Shown in pieces: positions 12,061-24,259 of a DNA stretch of 64,000 bases; positions within the stretch are counted from its first letter, which is position 1, and every line of letters begins with the position of its first letter. The stretch lies in assembly GCA_001465935.1 (NCBI GenBank), contig LNKV01000030.1:728866-792865 (forward strand), read 5' to 3'. The notes under the pieces are model-generated. The model was not told the origin of the DNA. It did not search any database and worked only from the letters and a program-made list of their open reading frames with translations. The translations under genes and the position numbers were made by a program. The DNA comes from Clarireedia homoeocarpa. Its lineage: Eukaryota; Ascomycota; Leotiomycetes; Helotiales; Rutstroemiaceae.

Positions 12061-14273
12061 TTATGCCGCAAATGGAGATGTACAACTGAAATGAGTTGCA
12101 GTGGTTCCACCAGAACCAAATGCACTAATCAGTGCCTCAATAGCAGCGTAGCAACCAAGACCGCACACCACCAGAGAACCCAAGAAGTAGATGATGTTGA
12201 ACGAGGACATCAAGAAAGACTTCTTATAGCCTCTCCACCATCTCTTCATACCGTTATCCAAGCGAGTGTACTTCTTCGTGGTGGTGTCAAAATGTTCTTC
12301 TGGAAGCATAGCAGCCTTTTTGATATCGAAACCCAGCTTGAGCAGTGCTGGGAAGGTATAGGTGAAGTTGCCAATACAGAACGCCCCGACTAAACTCGAG
12401 ATATCTCCAATGTTCGGGACAGCTGTGGCGATAACATATGCGAGAGCCCAGTAGACTGGTACTACAAAGACCCACATGATCTTGCCACGCTTAGATGTCA
12501 ATGGAGGAAAGTCTGGAGAGCTTTGTCAGAAACCTGTAACTTGAGGATAGTATAGTATAGGGGGCTTACAGAAAAGCTCCATGAGCACGTTGTTGTAGAT
12601 GACCTTGATACCAATGTTACCGTACAAGGCAGCAGCTATCAGCCCACCTATTCGCAGCATTAGTTTCATGCAACATCTGACAGTGGTGACCATGACTTAC
12701 CAATGATGGCTAAAATATTACCAGCGGTTCGGTAGTTGAAAGGAGTAGTACTTTGGATGGCCGAACTGAACGTGTATTGGCCTTGGTAAGAGTATTGGAA
12801 GATACCGAAGAACATGTAAACGAGGTAGATAAAAATATCCGCAACAAGCATTCCCTTCCAGAAATCCCATGGATTGCGCATCTCGGCAAGGAGATTGAAA
12901 AAGAGCATGGCTCCGCCATAGGCGTAGATGATATTGTTAATACCTTGGAAAGAGCCAAGGAAGCCTACACCACCAGAAGCGTATCCATATGGAGGCGTCC
13001 CAGCAAATGTCCTAATTGGGATGTGACTTTCGACTGTGCCATTAGGAAAGTTAACTTCACCGAAAGGGACGTCTGTGGTGGCGCCGAAGGAGCTGAACAT
13101 GGTTGCATAATTCGGTTCGGAGTTCGCAGCGACACCGATAGCTATGAATGAAACGAGGACAGTTGTCAAGACGGAAAAGTTGGCGAGCCACCCGAACCGC
13201 TGAAGAGTGCGGATCTGTCCGAGTACCATGCCGAGGAGGGCGATGATGAGAAGGCAGATAACGAAGCAGAGCCCGTTGCCATTTTTTCCGTCTTTGCCGA
13301 TAGAAACTTGTGAAACCTTGCCTCCTTCACTCAAAATAAGCACGGCCACTAGCATGATCATCTGAAGCGACTGCAGTACGTTGATTAGATGTCGCATAGC
13401 TGGGCCAAATACACGAAAAAATGCTTGGCCAAAATCGCGGAGAGGGTGACGATCGGAGTCCACTGTAGTTCACGATGTCAGTATCATTCTTTTTGTATGA
13501 ACTTTGAGATTGAAAACAATTCAGGTGATGAAACTCAATTCGGTAATAGATATCACTTACTGTGCATGTAGACTCCCCAGACATACCATCCAGAGATGGA
13601 AGCCATGAGACCAAAAGCGGTGTATAAAGCAACACCAGGCCCATATCCGGTGTTGGAGAAAGCCCATCTGTGACATTTGTTAGACCATGCTATACTTGAC
13701 AGAAGTCTAGAAACTCACGGAGCGCCAGAAGGGCCAAGAATATCTGTTGTGATCAAGAAGAAGATAGAGCCCCACGATGCGGTTCTGGTAGCGCGAGAAG
13801 CTTGTCTCCATTCTAGATCAGTTACAGTAGACCTATGCAGGATCAAAGATTAGCATTACTTCTTAGATTATTATGGGGATTCTAAGAAATACGAAATAGA
13901 CGTTTATGAATACCAAATTGACTTACCAATCGTTATGAGTTGTTGTGATCTGGTTTCCATCGACCGTAGCGTTAACCTCATGCTGATGACCCTTCGAGAA
14001 TCGATTCTTGATAAGGCCGCCTAGAGAAAAGGGCTCCTTTCGCGTAATGTTAGTACCCTCATATGCACGCTCTTCAGCGCGGGTGATTTCCGCGTAGTGA
14101 AGATATTCCTCGAAAAGAATGTTTGGGTCGTTGTGCACTTGGGCGGCCTCGATAGTGAAGCCATTCCTCAGTCCCGATTCATGGCCATGGTCGAGAACGT
14201 ATTGGTTGGGGTTGCTTTTCTCACCCATGCGTGGGTCACCGCCATCAAGGGCGAGGTTCGCAACGTTTGACAT
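12061..14273 (-). CDS. Amino-acid transporter of the AAAP family (Neurospora MTR-like)
   Basis: Six exons on the minus strand (14273-13927, 13832-13719, 13667-13561, 13462-12701, 12647-12570, 12512-12061) give 619 residues. A hydrophilic N-terminus of about 145 residues precedes a membrane domain with roughly eleven hydrophobic segments. The opening segment contains ASWGSIFFLITTDILGP, close to the usual TM1 of the fungal neutral/aromatic amino-acid permeases. Later segments include GLCFVICLLIIALLGMVLG and FQGINNIIYAYGGAMLFF, where GG-hydrophobic patterns are typical of AAAP. The probable role is proton-coupled uptake of neutral amino acids at the plasma membrane. All introns are 47-100 bp with GTAAGT/GTGAGT donors. 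No transporter-specific neighbour is present. Substrate cannot be told from sequence. No defect seen. Confidence 0.85.
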
Positions 14274-14328
14274 TTTCGCGGCTGGGTGAGCTCAGGAGCA
14301 AAAGAAAAAGCAGCAGTAGGCCACAGCA

Positions 14329-14335
14329 TTATATA
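14329..14335 (-). promoter_or_regulatory. TATA-like box of the permease gene
   Basis: TATATAA on the minus strand, 56 bp upstream of the permease start codon. Confidence 0.4.
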
Positions 14336-15829
14336 CTCAAGCAGCTGTTCAGCCCGCATACCTAGCTGTGCCGCAACTCAAAGAAATGACCGAGGTGACC
14401 ATCAGCGCGCACCAATCAACGTCGATATCAACAATGTCCAAACAAGCATTGGGATAATCCACCGAGCCATGATTTGGCGCTTCTTGCCGCCAAGCCAGCT
14501 GTACGGAGCATGTCAGATAGAGATAACGGCGTGTACCCGAAGAGGAAGCTGGTTAAATGCCCTTTTTCGCTAGGCCTATCAGGGGCTATCAATTTTACGT
14601 AGCGTTATCGGGAGGAACCGTTCCTTCGGTTATATGTTGGGATCACTAATCGGGAAATGTACGCTTATCCGCTCTGGGATTTCTTACTGCGTGCCATCTA
14701 GAGGTGCTACACTTGTATGAGTGAATGGATATGCGAAGCGAAGTATGTAAGGTTACGCCAAACTCACGCCCATTTTTGCCTGGAGGCGCAATGGAATCTG
14801 TGACACACTGATACTACTGAGTATGAAAATATTCTCAGCTTCGGCTGGAGGCGTCTCGATATTCGTATCCCCGCATTCTATGGTTACTCGATGCAGGTCC
14901 AGCGCAGTGACCAGTAAGCTGGGAGAAGCTCCTTCCTATCTAGATGTCAAGTTTGTCAAGTTCATAAGAAGCATTCGAGGCGCTTGTACGGAAGAACTGT
15001 ACCCCTGAGCTTGGATTTGAGTGGCGAGGGTGGCAAGGGGTTCTGCACGTCTTTTCTGGAAAAAGTACACGAGAGGCGGCTGTCAGTACACGGAAAAGTA
15101 TACGAGATAAAACGTGTGACCTGTAAGCCCGAAGAAGCTCCTTCCTGTCTGGTATAAGTGATGTTTGGACGAGACTGGATGCCAAGAGGCTAGATAACAA
15201 GCTCGTAAGAAGCACTTGAGGTGGATGATTTCTACTAATGTGTACTGTAGGGCAAATGCTTGTAAGTGATGAAAAAGTGGAATGTATTGGTTAGACTTAG
15301 ATTTCCGGAAGCAACCGACCGAAGTACATGTAACCCACAGCACACACGTGCAACAAAAAGGAGGTCTGGGCCTCTTTTCTGTGGAAACAATGCAGACCAA
15401 TGCCAAAGGAGGGTAGGCAAAGTCACAGGCTGCAGTGCGTGCAAGCGGCTGGTCTTGAGAATGTCTCATGTGAACAAGGATATCCCACGTGACTATTTAG
15501 ATTGTACCGCCACTATATATGACCAGATACAGCCTATGCAGCCAGTGGACATGACTTTTAGCCTCCCAGTTCAGTACAAATGGTACGCTACCAGTCCGTA
15601 CAGTTTTGAGGATATAAACTGTCGACGTTGACCGTTCGAATAGCCAGAACTACACGTACCCACAGTACACATTAGCGTACACAGCGGGGCATGCACTACA
15701 ACACTGAATAAGAAGTTCTAAGGCGCAACGCTTAAACGAACAGAGCGGAGAGAAGCGGTTAAAATATCAATAATCAAAACCTAATTTGTTATATACATAT
15801 ACTTTATACTGTACTGCTGTTTCTCTAGC
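14336..15829. other. Gene-free interval with a diverged duplication
   Basis: About 1.5 kb without a supported gene. Two stretches, near 14911-14983 and 15120-15225, share blocks in the same order. The shared blocks are gtaagc..gaagctccttcct, then tagat..caag, then gtaagaagca/ataagaagca followed by tt.gag. They look like old duplicate copies about 210 bp apart. The short frames here have no recognisable domains. Confidence 0.35.
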
Positions 15830-17211
15830 TTACTCGCCGGGCATACCTGCAACCATATTTGCGTACTGGCTCGCAGGGTAGCTCAATTGATTTTGACTAG
15901 ATTCCAATGCCCCAAAGCTTCCTGCCACTGCACCGATCAAACTCCCAGTGCCATTCTTGTCGCCACTGCTTTCCCAAAACATCGCGCCCGCCATTCCTTG
16001 GGTCTTGATATAGTCTGCCTTCGCCAAAGCCGCGGTCGGATTATCATAACTAATCAATTCCTTCGATGAAGCATCATAGCTGTAAGATGCGACAAGGTCG
16101 GAGAGGTAAGTTTCAGTAGCGCCGGCCTTGGGAAGAACTTTGTAATCCCATACTCCGGCTTCCCACGATCCCGTGCCAACCCCGGAAAATGTCGCCCCCA
16201 TACCAGTAGTCGATTCAAAGGATCGGCCATACAGAGGAAGTCCCATAACGATTTTGCTGGCTGGAACTCCAGCCGCGACGTAATCTGTAATGGCCTTTTG
16301 AGTTGAATATGGTGTGCTGCCAGGGTTTGACGTGCTAGGATACAGGTTTGCATCATGGCCCGAAATTGTATCCCACGATCCAGCGTAGTCGTAAGCCATA
16401 AGATGCCAAGCGTCAATGTAGGCATTCATCGCACTGAGGTGCATAATATTGTAATTCGAAGGACCTGCAGGACTCGCAACAGTGATGAGAAAATGGTATC
16501 CAGGGGCGGACACAGCAGCGTATGAGTCAAGTGCTGATCTCAGAGCCGCGAGAAGTAAAACAAAGTTTGCTGCCTCTGTGTCGCTTGCGGGATACTCCCA
16601 ATCAATATCAATCCCATCGAGTCCCAAGTCCTTTACAAACGTCACAGCAGTTGACGCAAATTGTGCCCGAGTCGCCGAAGTGCTCGCCGCAGCTGGAAAA
16701 TTGGTGGAGTAGGTCCACCCGCCAATGGAAAGAAGAACTTTCATTTGGCGGTGCTGCTTTTTTAGAATATAAAGCTGCTTGATACATCCGTACACATTGT
16801 TTCCAATGTCATTCCATGAATCAGTGGCGTAATGCTTTTGCAAGTCTGCGTATGTGTCGGAGAGATACCTAGGCAGTATGAGTCCATGACTTTCATTTCA
16901 CGGTAATTACACTTACACTGTGCCATCTGTTTGAATGTTGGCGAAGGCATAAAGTACGTGAGTGAGTTCTGAAGCAGGTAATTGTTGGGGTTGATAGTTT
17001 CTTGCATAGATGGCCCTGTCAATGATCAGCATATTGACTCATGTCTGAACCCAACTCAATTCATGATCACTTACCAATTCACGAAATAGGCTGCATTGCG
17101 ATATCCGGAAGCTGCCGCACTAATATCGTTGACATTCGAAGTTGGGGCAGCGAAGGTTAAGGAAGAGAAGTATCCCAATGCTAGAATCAAGTGATGAAAG
17201 AATGCGGACAT
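15830..17211 (-). CDS. Secreted chitinase, GH18 (fungal class V type)
   Basis: Three exons (17211-17075, 17015-16917, 16868-15830) encode 424 residues, the usual length for ascomycete subgroup A chitinases. The start at 17211 gives a signal peptide with a hydrophobic core ending near TFAAP. The mature protein opens with NAAYFVNW. It contains KVLLSIGGWTYS and the catalytic signature DGIDIDWEYP, in which Asp166, Asp168 and Glu170 form the DxDxE set. The substrate-side strands MAYDYAGSWD, MGLPLYGRSF and GAMFWESSGD are intact. It should cleave chitin by the substrate-assisted retaining mechanism, outside the cell. No chitin-binding module is attached, so roles in wall remodelling or recycling fit as well as foraging. 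Confidence 0.93.
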
Positions 17212-17297
17212 GGTGACTTCAGTAATGCTGCAGTTCTGATGAAAAAGGGAGTGGATTTGACTGTGTGCTGTCTGTTGTGAACTCCTAATATGGAGGA

Positions 17298-17306
17298 CTT
17301 TATATA
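17298..17306 (-). promoter_or_regulatory. TATA-like box of the chitinase gene
   Basis: TATATAAAG on the minus strand, 87 bp upstream of the chitinase ATG. Confidence 0.45.
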
Positions 17307-17309
17307 TGA

Positions 17310-18797
17310 AAATCGAATGATTGAATTCACTGAATCAGCTTCGCAGCTCCCCATGAGATCGGAATTTATGGTAGGGCTTGTTGAAGTTCTACCCAACGTT
17401 ACCTTCATGGAAATCTCTACAACAGATTGTATTATCCACAAGACGCCGCGGGCAATACCCAGAAGTCTTTGCTGTCACATTTGGCTCCCCTGTGCTGAAG
17501 AACGCGAAGAGTAATCTCCATCCGTCCTATCATAGAAGTCAGATACTTGATAATAGTATGAGCGAGCATGCATGCGGGCACAACACAAACTCCCATAGTC
17601 ATTTAGTTTGCAAGCTCGTGGTACACTTAATGAAGTTGATGAAACACAAACCCCGTGAAGGGGGTCACATGTAGCATTAATCAATCTTATCAAAGGTGTA
17701 CTTTCGCATGCGGCAAATGTCTAGCCTTCCCCACCATTTCGATTTACAGATAGGAACATCACTGAGGCCAAGCATAGAAATGTTACTTCTAGATAAAAGT
17801 GATTTCGGACATTAGGTGGATAAAGGTAAAGCAATGTAAAATGCCTTTTCCGGCAGCTATGCAAGTAAGAACACGGCCCGTAGCGGGACAAAATATACAG
17901 TAGGGTGATTTTCTCCGATCATACAGAGTCGTACAGACGACACTTTTTTTTTTTTGAAATCTGTAGGAGGAAAGGAGATATGCAACCTTATCAGCACTAC
18001 ACCCAAAAATTAAAGAAGTGCTCAGACAAACGGGATATCGAAATCTGGTAACTGGAATTGTGCCGAGATGGCAACGTTACAGTTTCGCAAGCATATGCGA
18101 ACCCCAGCCAAAGTGAAGTACCGGTGATAAGGGATGCTCTTTCTGAATATTCTAAGGACCACGTGAGGGTAATGATTCTAGACAAAAACTAACTTCTACG
18201 AGTAGGTAGGTTGAATGGGATTGAAATATTCGCTAACAAAAGATGCCGAAGGAGCAAGGATGAAGACGTGACCACTAGAAGCACGTTTCCAATGGATTTG
18301 TGCCTTGCATGACCAATATAAATTCAGGAACATGAAATAAACCCTACCTATTTGCACGCTATCTATTCTGCCTCGCCCACTTAGGCTAAAACCTTCAGAT
18401 CATGATATGCGCTTGATCTGATTTCATTCTTGGTGATAGGCTGCAGGTGATGATTGGAGCGAATGAGCATTGGAGAAAAAGAGATTTGATCATAGTAGTT
18501 TGATCCTCCCGCGGCCATTCCATACATCGTTCTGTCTAGTGAAGGACATGCAAACATGGATTGGGAATGACACCAGGATTCAAGGGAAAGCAATAATTCT
18601 TTGTAACGTGCTGCACAGAGATGGGAAGTTCCCAATCGAGCAAGGCATTGTAGCATAGAACCGCCAGAAGGCATTGAGGAGGGGAGGGTTGTTCGCATCG
18701 GCAGACCCAGTGGTCTAGGAAGCCTTTGGAAATGGGACACCAAATAGTAAAGAAGTGTAGTGGTATCAAAATTTAGATTGCTCCAAGGTTTTGCAGG
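17310..18797. other. Gene-free interval
   Basis: About 1.5 kb with only overlapping short frames on both strands (for example 18381-18769). None shows a domain. A T11 tract lies near 17946-17956. The left part presumably carries the chitinase promoter. Confidence 0.4.
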
Positions 18798-20658
18798 TCA
18801 TTCCTGCTTCCCAGACTTTTCTTTCCTAGATACCCGAGCTAATATCCTTCCAAGGGCAGATTTCAGGCGTAACCGCATAGCCTTCACATCCCATTTTTCT
18901 GCTTCGTCCGCAGCAACAAACCTTCTTACTAACAGATTAAATATACTTCCGAATGCCAACGCCATGACCGTACTTGTGAGTATGATGACATTGTAGGGCA
19001 TGCTGAAATCAGGGGTTGGTAATGGTAGTAGTAGACTAGTTGTCCTTATACTGACGTTTCCGATGGTAATAACAGCTGGAGCAACGTCAAAACCCCGATT
19101 AGCATCAGGAGGATATTCTGTATAACGAAGGATAGCTTTCTCGAAATCGTAAGTCAAGATGACGGTAGAATTTGGTGGTATACGAATGCGCACTTCCAAC
19201 TGAGTGCCTCGTTTTCGATCGAGAGACGGACGATAAAACATCTCTTGTATGACATCTTCGTCTAAACCATTGATCTTCGCATGCAAAGTATGTAGATAGA
19301 CCTTCATAAACCAAGGTAATGATTCCATATATACGAAATCTACCACGTCTGTAGTTGAAGGATTAGTGAGGATAGCCTGGACACCGCCACGCTCTTGACC
19401 ATAACCAATGAAAGATCTTTCAGCATAAAGCAGAGGTTTTTCCAAAGGGGCCTTTTCCTGCAATTCTTGTCGGGGCAAAACCATCTCGAACTCGCCCTCT
19501 TCTGGTAGCTTAAAGCAACGCACGTAGCCGAAAGTATCCTTGTGTTCTGTAGTACCTGCGGACACATACACTTCTCGTGCATGGGGAACGTTTATACACA
19601 CTGGGTCCTCTGAACCATCAGCTAGTGGGCAAGAACCTTTCAAAGAGTGTCCGAAGATTTGCGACAGACTCCAATCCTCCTCATTTGCAGCTTCATCAAG
19701 GGGAAAGCAGGTGTCCTCGGCATGGTATGGTTTTGAAGTGTCGCATTTGAGGTCTTCGTATGGTACTGGTCGAGGAATCGGGTTGTCTACATATGTTAGT
19801 GAAAATTCTCCCCAGAGAAAGTTGAAGTCAAACCTCGAGGACGTTTTGATCTCTGTATATCCAAAACCATGTCGATTGTTTGTGTGATTTGCAACTGACA
19901 GTCCTTCGATTTATCCGCGCAAAGAGGTTGAACATCGATTGACATACTCTGCCATGATGCATCAAATAATTTATGACCGTCAAGTAAGCTGGAAATGCCC
20001 GCCTTGCCCTTACATGGCAGCAATTTCAGAAATGGTGTCAGATTCTCAGTGCAGACGACTTCTCTTGGTAAGGTTCCATGAAGTAGATGTAGATTGGAGA
20101 GGGTAGAATTGGAATGGTATCCAACGGGCTGAAAAGATAGGACCGGTCTCGTGGTTCTTGTAGAGTCAATGAAATTCAATGAGGCGCAAAAGAGGCCAGA
20201 TAACGCATTAGTTAATGTTAGCCATCTGCTATCGGCCCTGAGAGCAGTCAGCAAAGCTTCATAAATGGACGCTGGGAGCTATACTCTTCATCGGTCTCTG
20301 CCTCAACCCAAGCCCAGAGTTCCACTCCAGTGCCCCCTTCTCTCGAGCCTCCCCACGGCCGGGCCCCCCAATTCTCGGCATCCCATCTACCTAGACTGAA
20401 CCTCAAATGCAATTCTCTTGTGTTTGCATACTGCAGGATTTGCCCTAAGGACCTGGGAAAGTATCTAAAGTTTTGTTGCTCGAACGAGGTGACGCTGGTG
20501 TTACTCTGAAAATTGAAGGAGGCTAATAGAGACGAGGGATGGAGAGGACGGAGTAGTAGCTGTTCATGGTAATCCGAGGAAGCTGTCGTAGATGTTGACA
20601 ATATCCCTAGTGTGAAGAAAAGTAGAGGAAGTATTCGAAACATGGCGACCAAGGCCAT
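18798..20658 (-). CDS. GPI16: GPI transamidase subunit Gpi16 (PIG-T)
   Basis: Three exons (20658-20285, 20237-19834, 19786-18798) give 588 residues, against about 610 in yeast. The protein starts with a signal peptide, followed by a luminal domain with SSLLASFNFQS, LGQILQYANTRELHLRFS and SLGRWDAENWG. After the first intron comes WLTLTNALSGLFCASLNFID, a strongly conserved PIG-T block. One hydrophobic segment near the C-terminus (VIILTSTVMALAFGSIFNL) is followed by a basic cytosolic tail. Gpi16 is the ER-membrane partner of the Gpi8 protease in the complex that attaches GPI anchors to proteins. Two starts are possible, at 20658 and 20643; the second gives a signal peptide beginning MFRILPLLFF. 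It is transcribed divergently from LUC7 across about 294 bp. Confidence 0.92.
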
Positions 20659-20952
20659 CACTGAACTACGAGATCCTCATGAGTTTGAAGAAAATCGATC
20701 GAGGGGGGGCGGTTTTGATATGTGGTACTCGAGTACCAAATATGGGGTAGATGTTCGCCTTCCAGAATTTCGCGTGTTGTGGGCAGCTTTGCGGGCTTTG
20801 CGGTACCGCGTCTTGCCTTGAATTCGTTTGGTAATTTTTTTCCCATCAGCGTCACCTTACCTCGCCAAGTAAACAACCTACAACTGCATCCTCAAGTCGG
20901 TCCACTCAATCAGTCAGTCAGTCACAGCAGGAACTGATCGCGACGCGCAATC
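20659..20952. promoter_or_regulatory. Shared intergenic promoter of GPI16 and LUC7
   Basis: About 294 bp separate two divergent housekeeping genes, so both promoters must fit here. There is no TATA box. A G7 run lies at 20704-20710, and three TCAG-type repeats lie near 20909-20924. A bidirectional promoter is the natural reading. Confidence 0.45.
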
Positions 20953-21911
20953 ATGGCGGCGGAACAGCGGAAGCTACTTGGTAAGTCTAGTTTTGTGGTG
21001 TTTTCTCACAGCTTTACATTTGACTTTTGCTGTTAATGCCGAAGCAATTTCGCAGATTCAAAGCTAACACTCCTTTGCAAACAGAACAGCTTATGGGCGC
21101 TGGTGCGTCTTCTCGTGCTGCTCAGCTCTCTATCACCGACCCCAAGATTTGTCGGTCATTCCTCGTTGGTACTTGTCCTCACGACCTCTTTACAAATACC
21201 AAACAAGATCTAGGACCATGTCCCAAGATACATTCGGAGCCGTTGAAGACGGAATACGAGGCTGCCGCACCAGCTCAGAAGCAGAAATGGGGGTTTGAAT
21301 ACGACTACATGCGAGACCTACAGAAATACATTGATGAGTGTAATCGAAGAATCGACGTGGCGCAGCGACGGTTGGAGAAGACCCCAGACGAAATCCGACA
21401 AACGAATGCTCTTCTAAAGCAGATATCCGACCTTTCGAAATCAATTGAATCAGGGCTGTTGGAAATTCAGATTCTTGGCGAACAGTCAGAAGTCTCGCGT
21501 GCATACGAAGAGTTCTTTAGGATCAGGCAAGCAATGCAAACGAAATCCGACAAGGAGAAGGAGTTGAAAGCATTATCGGACACTAGTGGGCCTTCTGGAC
21601 ATCAGAAGTTACAAGTCTGCGATGTTTGTGGTGCTTATTTAAGTCGATTGGATAATGATCGACGACTTGCAGATCATTTCTACGGAAAGATGCATCTAGG
21701 TTATGCACAGATGAGGAAAACCTACGAAGCGTTTCCGAAAGATATGAAGAGGTCCAGACCCATGATTGACGATGGCGATCATAGCCCGGCTGCGCGTGGT
21801 TATGATGGAGGTTACGGCGATGGTGGCTATGGTAGAGGTGGTTATGGAGGACGAGGTGGAGGAAGGGGGGGTTTCCGTGGCAGAGGGAGGGGCTTTAGAG
21901 GCGGGTGGTGA
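20953..21911 (+). CDS. LUC7: U1 snRNP-associated splicing factor Luc7
   Basis: Two exons (20953-20980 and 21085-21911) encode 284 residues. The first exon supplies only MAAEQRKLL and is joined to EQLMGA, the conserved Luc7 N-terminus. The first zinc finger is C-x7-C-x14-C-x3-H (CRSFLVGTCPHD ... CPKIH). The second, near residue 205, starts CDVCGAYL and ends DHFYGKMH. A helical coiled-coil stretch of about 80 residues lies between them. The C-terminus is a Gly/Arg/Tyr-rich tail of about 40 residues that may bind RNA or be methylated. The protein helps U1 snRNP choose 5' splice sites in the nucleus. The tail here is RGG-like rather than the RS-rich type of animal LUC7L. Confidence 0.92.
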
Positions 21912-22873
21912 TGGAATCACAGCTACATCAGTGATGACTTCGCGGTCGATAGGGCATACAAAGGCGTATATGGTTTATCTAATTGGAGTTGTGGTCGGAA
22001 TTGCATATTGGAATTACTACTGCTGTCCAACTGGATCGGACTCTTTCAATGGGGAGCGACTGGGAGCGAAGAAGCGTCTGTTTCAAGCTCGGCACGGACA
22101 CCAGACATAATGTGAAGGTTTTTACATTGCGATCATTCGAGGGCTTGGTTCGGCCAGTAGTCTGATAATATGCAGCGTTCGTCGGAGGTCTGCAATGCTC
22201 CATGTTCGTTTTATCCCATCTTCCACTGCTCGTTATCTTGCCAACATGGACTGGATTGTTTGATTATGGTTTTCCCGCTTCTTTGGTGAGTGATACACAC
22301 TTCTTTGCAGCTTTGACTGAGCTAAAAAGAAATTCCAAGTAGTAAAAACACATCATGCCACGCGAATACAAGGTGTACGAGCTTAATGTGACATCATCCT
22401 CTCGTCTGACATTTTTCACAACCGTTTTGTGGACCGACGATATCTCGGTTTGCTTGTCTGTAATTCCAATGATGTTGCTGGATTCCAGCCGACCACCGAT
22501 GCTGGTGTGTCATTCACAAGTTGCACGTGCCCGCATATTCTGCGTAAGGTCAAGATTTCCAAGACCCAAATTTGGCCGTAATTTGTCGAGAACGCCACAA
22601 TATCAAATCTTTTTGACGAGGACCTCCTTGAATTGTGGCTGAAATCCCTGAAACCAAAACAGGATTTCCAGAGTTGTTTCATAGACTCTAAACCTCAACT
22701 GCCTACGTCATGTTTCTCCCGTCCCTCCTATCTGCGTCTATTTTAGGTGGGCTGGACCATTCTTGGGAAACTTCTCCAAATTTGTCCCACCTCCATCCAA
22801 ACTACAAATTACTTGTGTAAGTTATCTTCGATATTTCAGCGCGCATTCCACAACCTTCGATCGAAATATCAAA
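21912..22873. other. Intergenic between LUC7 and the Gly-rich protein gene
   Basis: About 960 bp with no supported gene. It should contain the LUC7 3' UTR and the next promoter. Frames at 22355-22682 overlap on both strands and show no domain. Confidence 0.4.
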
Positions 22874-23528
22874 ATGGAAACTTCAAAGACTGCAAACAAA
22901 GCTTCTGAGCACACTGAGGAGCAAAAGAAGCATATTTACGACAATCTACCAGAGGAACAGAAGCAAAAGCAAACATATACAGAATGGGCCAAAGAAGTTT
23001 ACAACGATCAATATGAGAAGTGGATGCCCTGGCTGGAGGATCAATATTTGAAGTGGTTCGGAAAGGGAGACAACAAGGCATCGTATGCCACGAAGGGTCA
23101 GTCCATCACGATTCTCATTTTGATCCTGACACTAACCAGGGACAGACGCACTTAATAAGACGAAAGTCACTGGAGTTTCGCAAGTCGACCATATCCAAGA
23201 CGACGTGAATAACCTGGTTGGCAACCAACTGGGCGAGAACGGTATTCTAGCTCCAATCGGGAACTTGGCCGGGAAAGAGGGGATCAACGGAATGGAGCGT
23301 GGTGGGAAAGATGAAGATGGCACATATGGTGGACCTGCTTCTTCATATACGGACCCGATGATTAAGAATGCCAAAGGTGCAGGAGAGGGTCTTATTGGCG
23401 GGGCACAGAATGCAGGCGCAGGTGTGGTTGGTGGTGCACAAAGCGCTGGCTCAACATTAGGTGATGGCGTAAAGAGTGCGGGAGGTGTGGTCGGTGGTAT
23501 GTTTGGTGGTAAGAGTGAGACGCAGTAA
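22874..23528 (+). CDS. Conserved-looking hypothetical protein, Trp-rich helix plus Gly/Ala repeat tail
   Basis: Two exons (22874-23096 and 23140-23528) separated by a 43 bp intron encode 203 residues. I do not recognise a named family. The first 75 residues are charged and helical, with repeated Trp (TEWAKE, WMPWLEDQYLKWFG). The middle reads VDHIQDDVNNLVGNQLG and looks like a helix pair. The last 70 residues are rich in Gly-Ala-Gly with repeats such as GLIGGAQNAGAG and VVGGAQSAGSTLGDGV. There is no signal peptide or membrane segment. The composition resembles small stress or LEA-like hydrophilins, but that is only a resemblance. The start was chosen because the upstream in-frame ATG at 22763 adds a leader with no such character. 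Confidence 0.75.
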
Positions 23529-24259
23529 AACTGTTGCTGAGTAGCGTCTCCGTCTGTAATAAGTTCTGGTTTTACTGACTGGCGTCTGGATATTCTTTGG
23601 TTGGACTTTTGGCACATATACCCTGCTTGAAATAAAGTAAAAAGCTATCTTACTTCCTACTCTTCCGCTTACCGTGTGAGACATATATCTTAATACACCT
23701 GTTGCAAGTGGTGACAAATGACCTCCTGCATCAACAACTAGCCTAGAACTATATTCGTACTGAGTCTGAAGCATTAGGTTTGTCATCGGCTACGAAATGT
23801 AAGGTCCACGAGTGGGTGTACCAAGTGATTGACCGACTTAGACTTCGAAATTCAGTCAATTATATATTTCTAACATCTTTATTCCGGCAAGTGTATATAT
23901 GAATTCTCAATGTTCAAAATTCAGTTGAAGAGTCAGATATACAATCAACATAACAAGAAATGAATAATCCAGAATCGGTCATCTGAGGTTGGTCGGATAG
24001 TTAGCACACCCGCTGGTGATCGATCGTGCATTCGGCGCTCTTTGTTGTGATTGGAAATTGGTCCTGCTGGAATAACCTTTACAAGACTAATCTCGCTTTG
24101 ATCATCTCTCAACAGACTTACCAATACAACTTACTGCCATTTAACTAGTCTTTCACATATCATATACGGTGGAGTGGAGGCTATTTTATTAATGACTGCG
24201 CTAGTGACCATCTATTATACACGGAAACGGAGAAGCAGTTTAGCAACAGTAACTGAACT
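23529..24259. other. Gene-free interval
   Basis: About 730 bp holding the 3' end of the Gly-rich gene. Nothing else is visible. Confidence 0.4.

Noticed and set aside
18381..18769. Overlapping frames downstream of GPI16
   Set aside because: No domain, no splice logic, both strands open by chance.
21766..22110. Met/Val-rich frame overlapping the LUC7 tail
   Set aside because: It is the alternative frame of the Gly/Arg-rich repeat of LUC7, not a gene.
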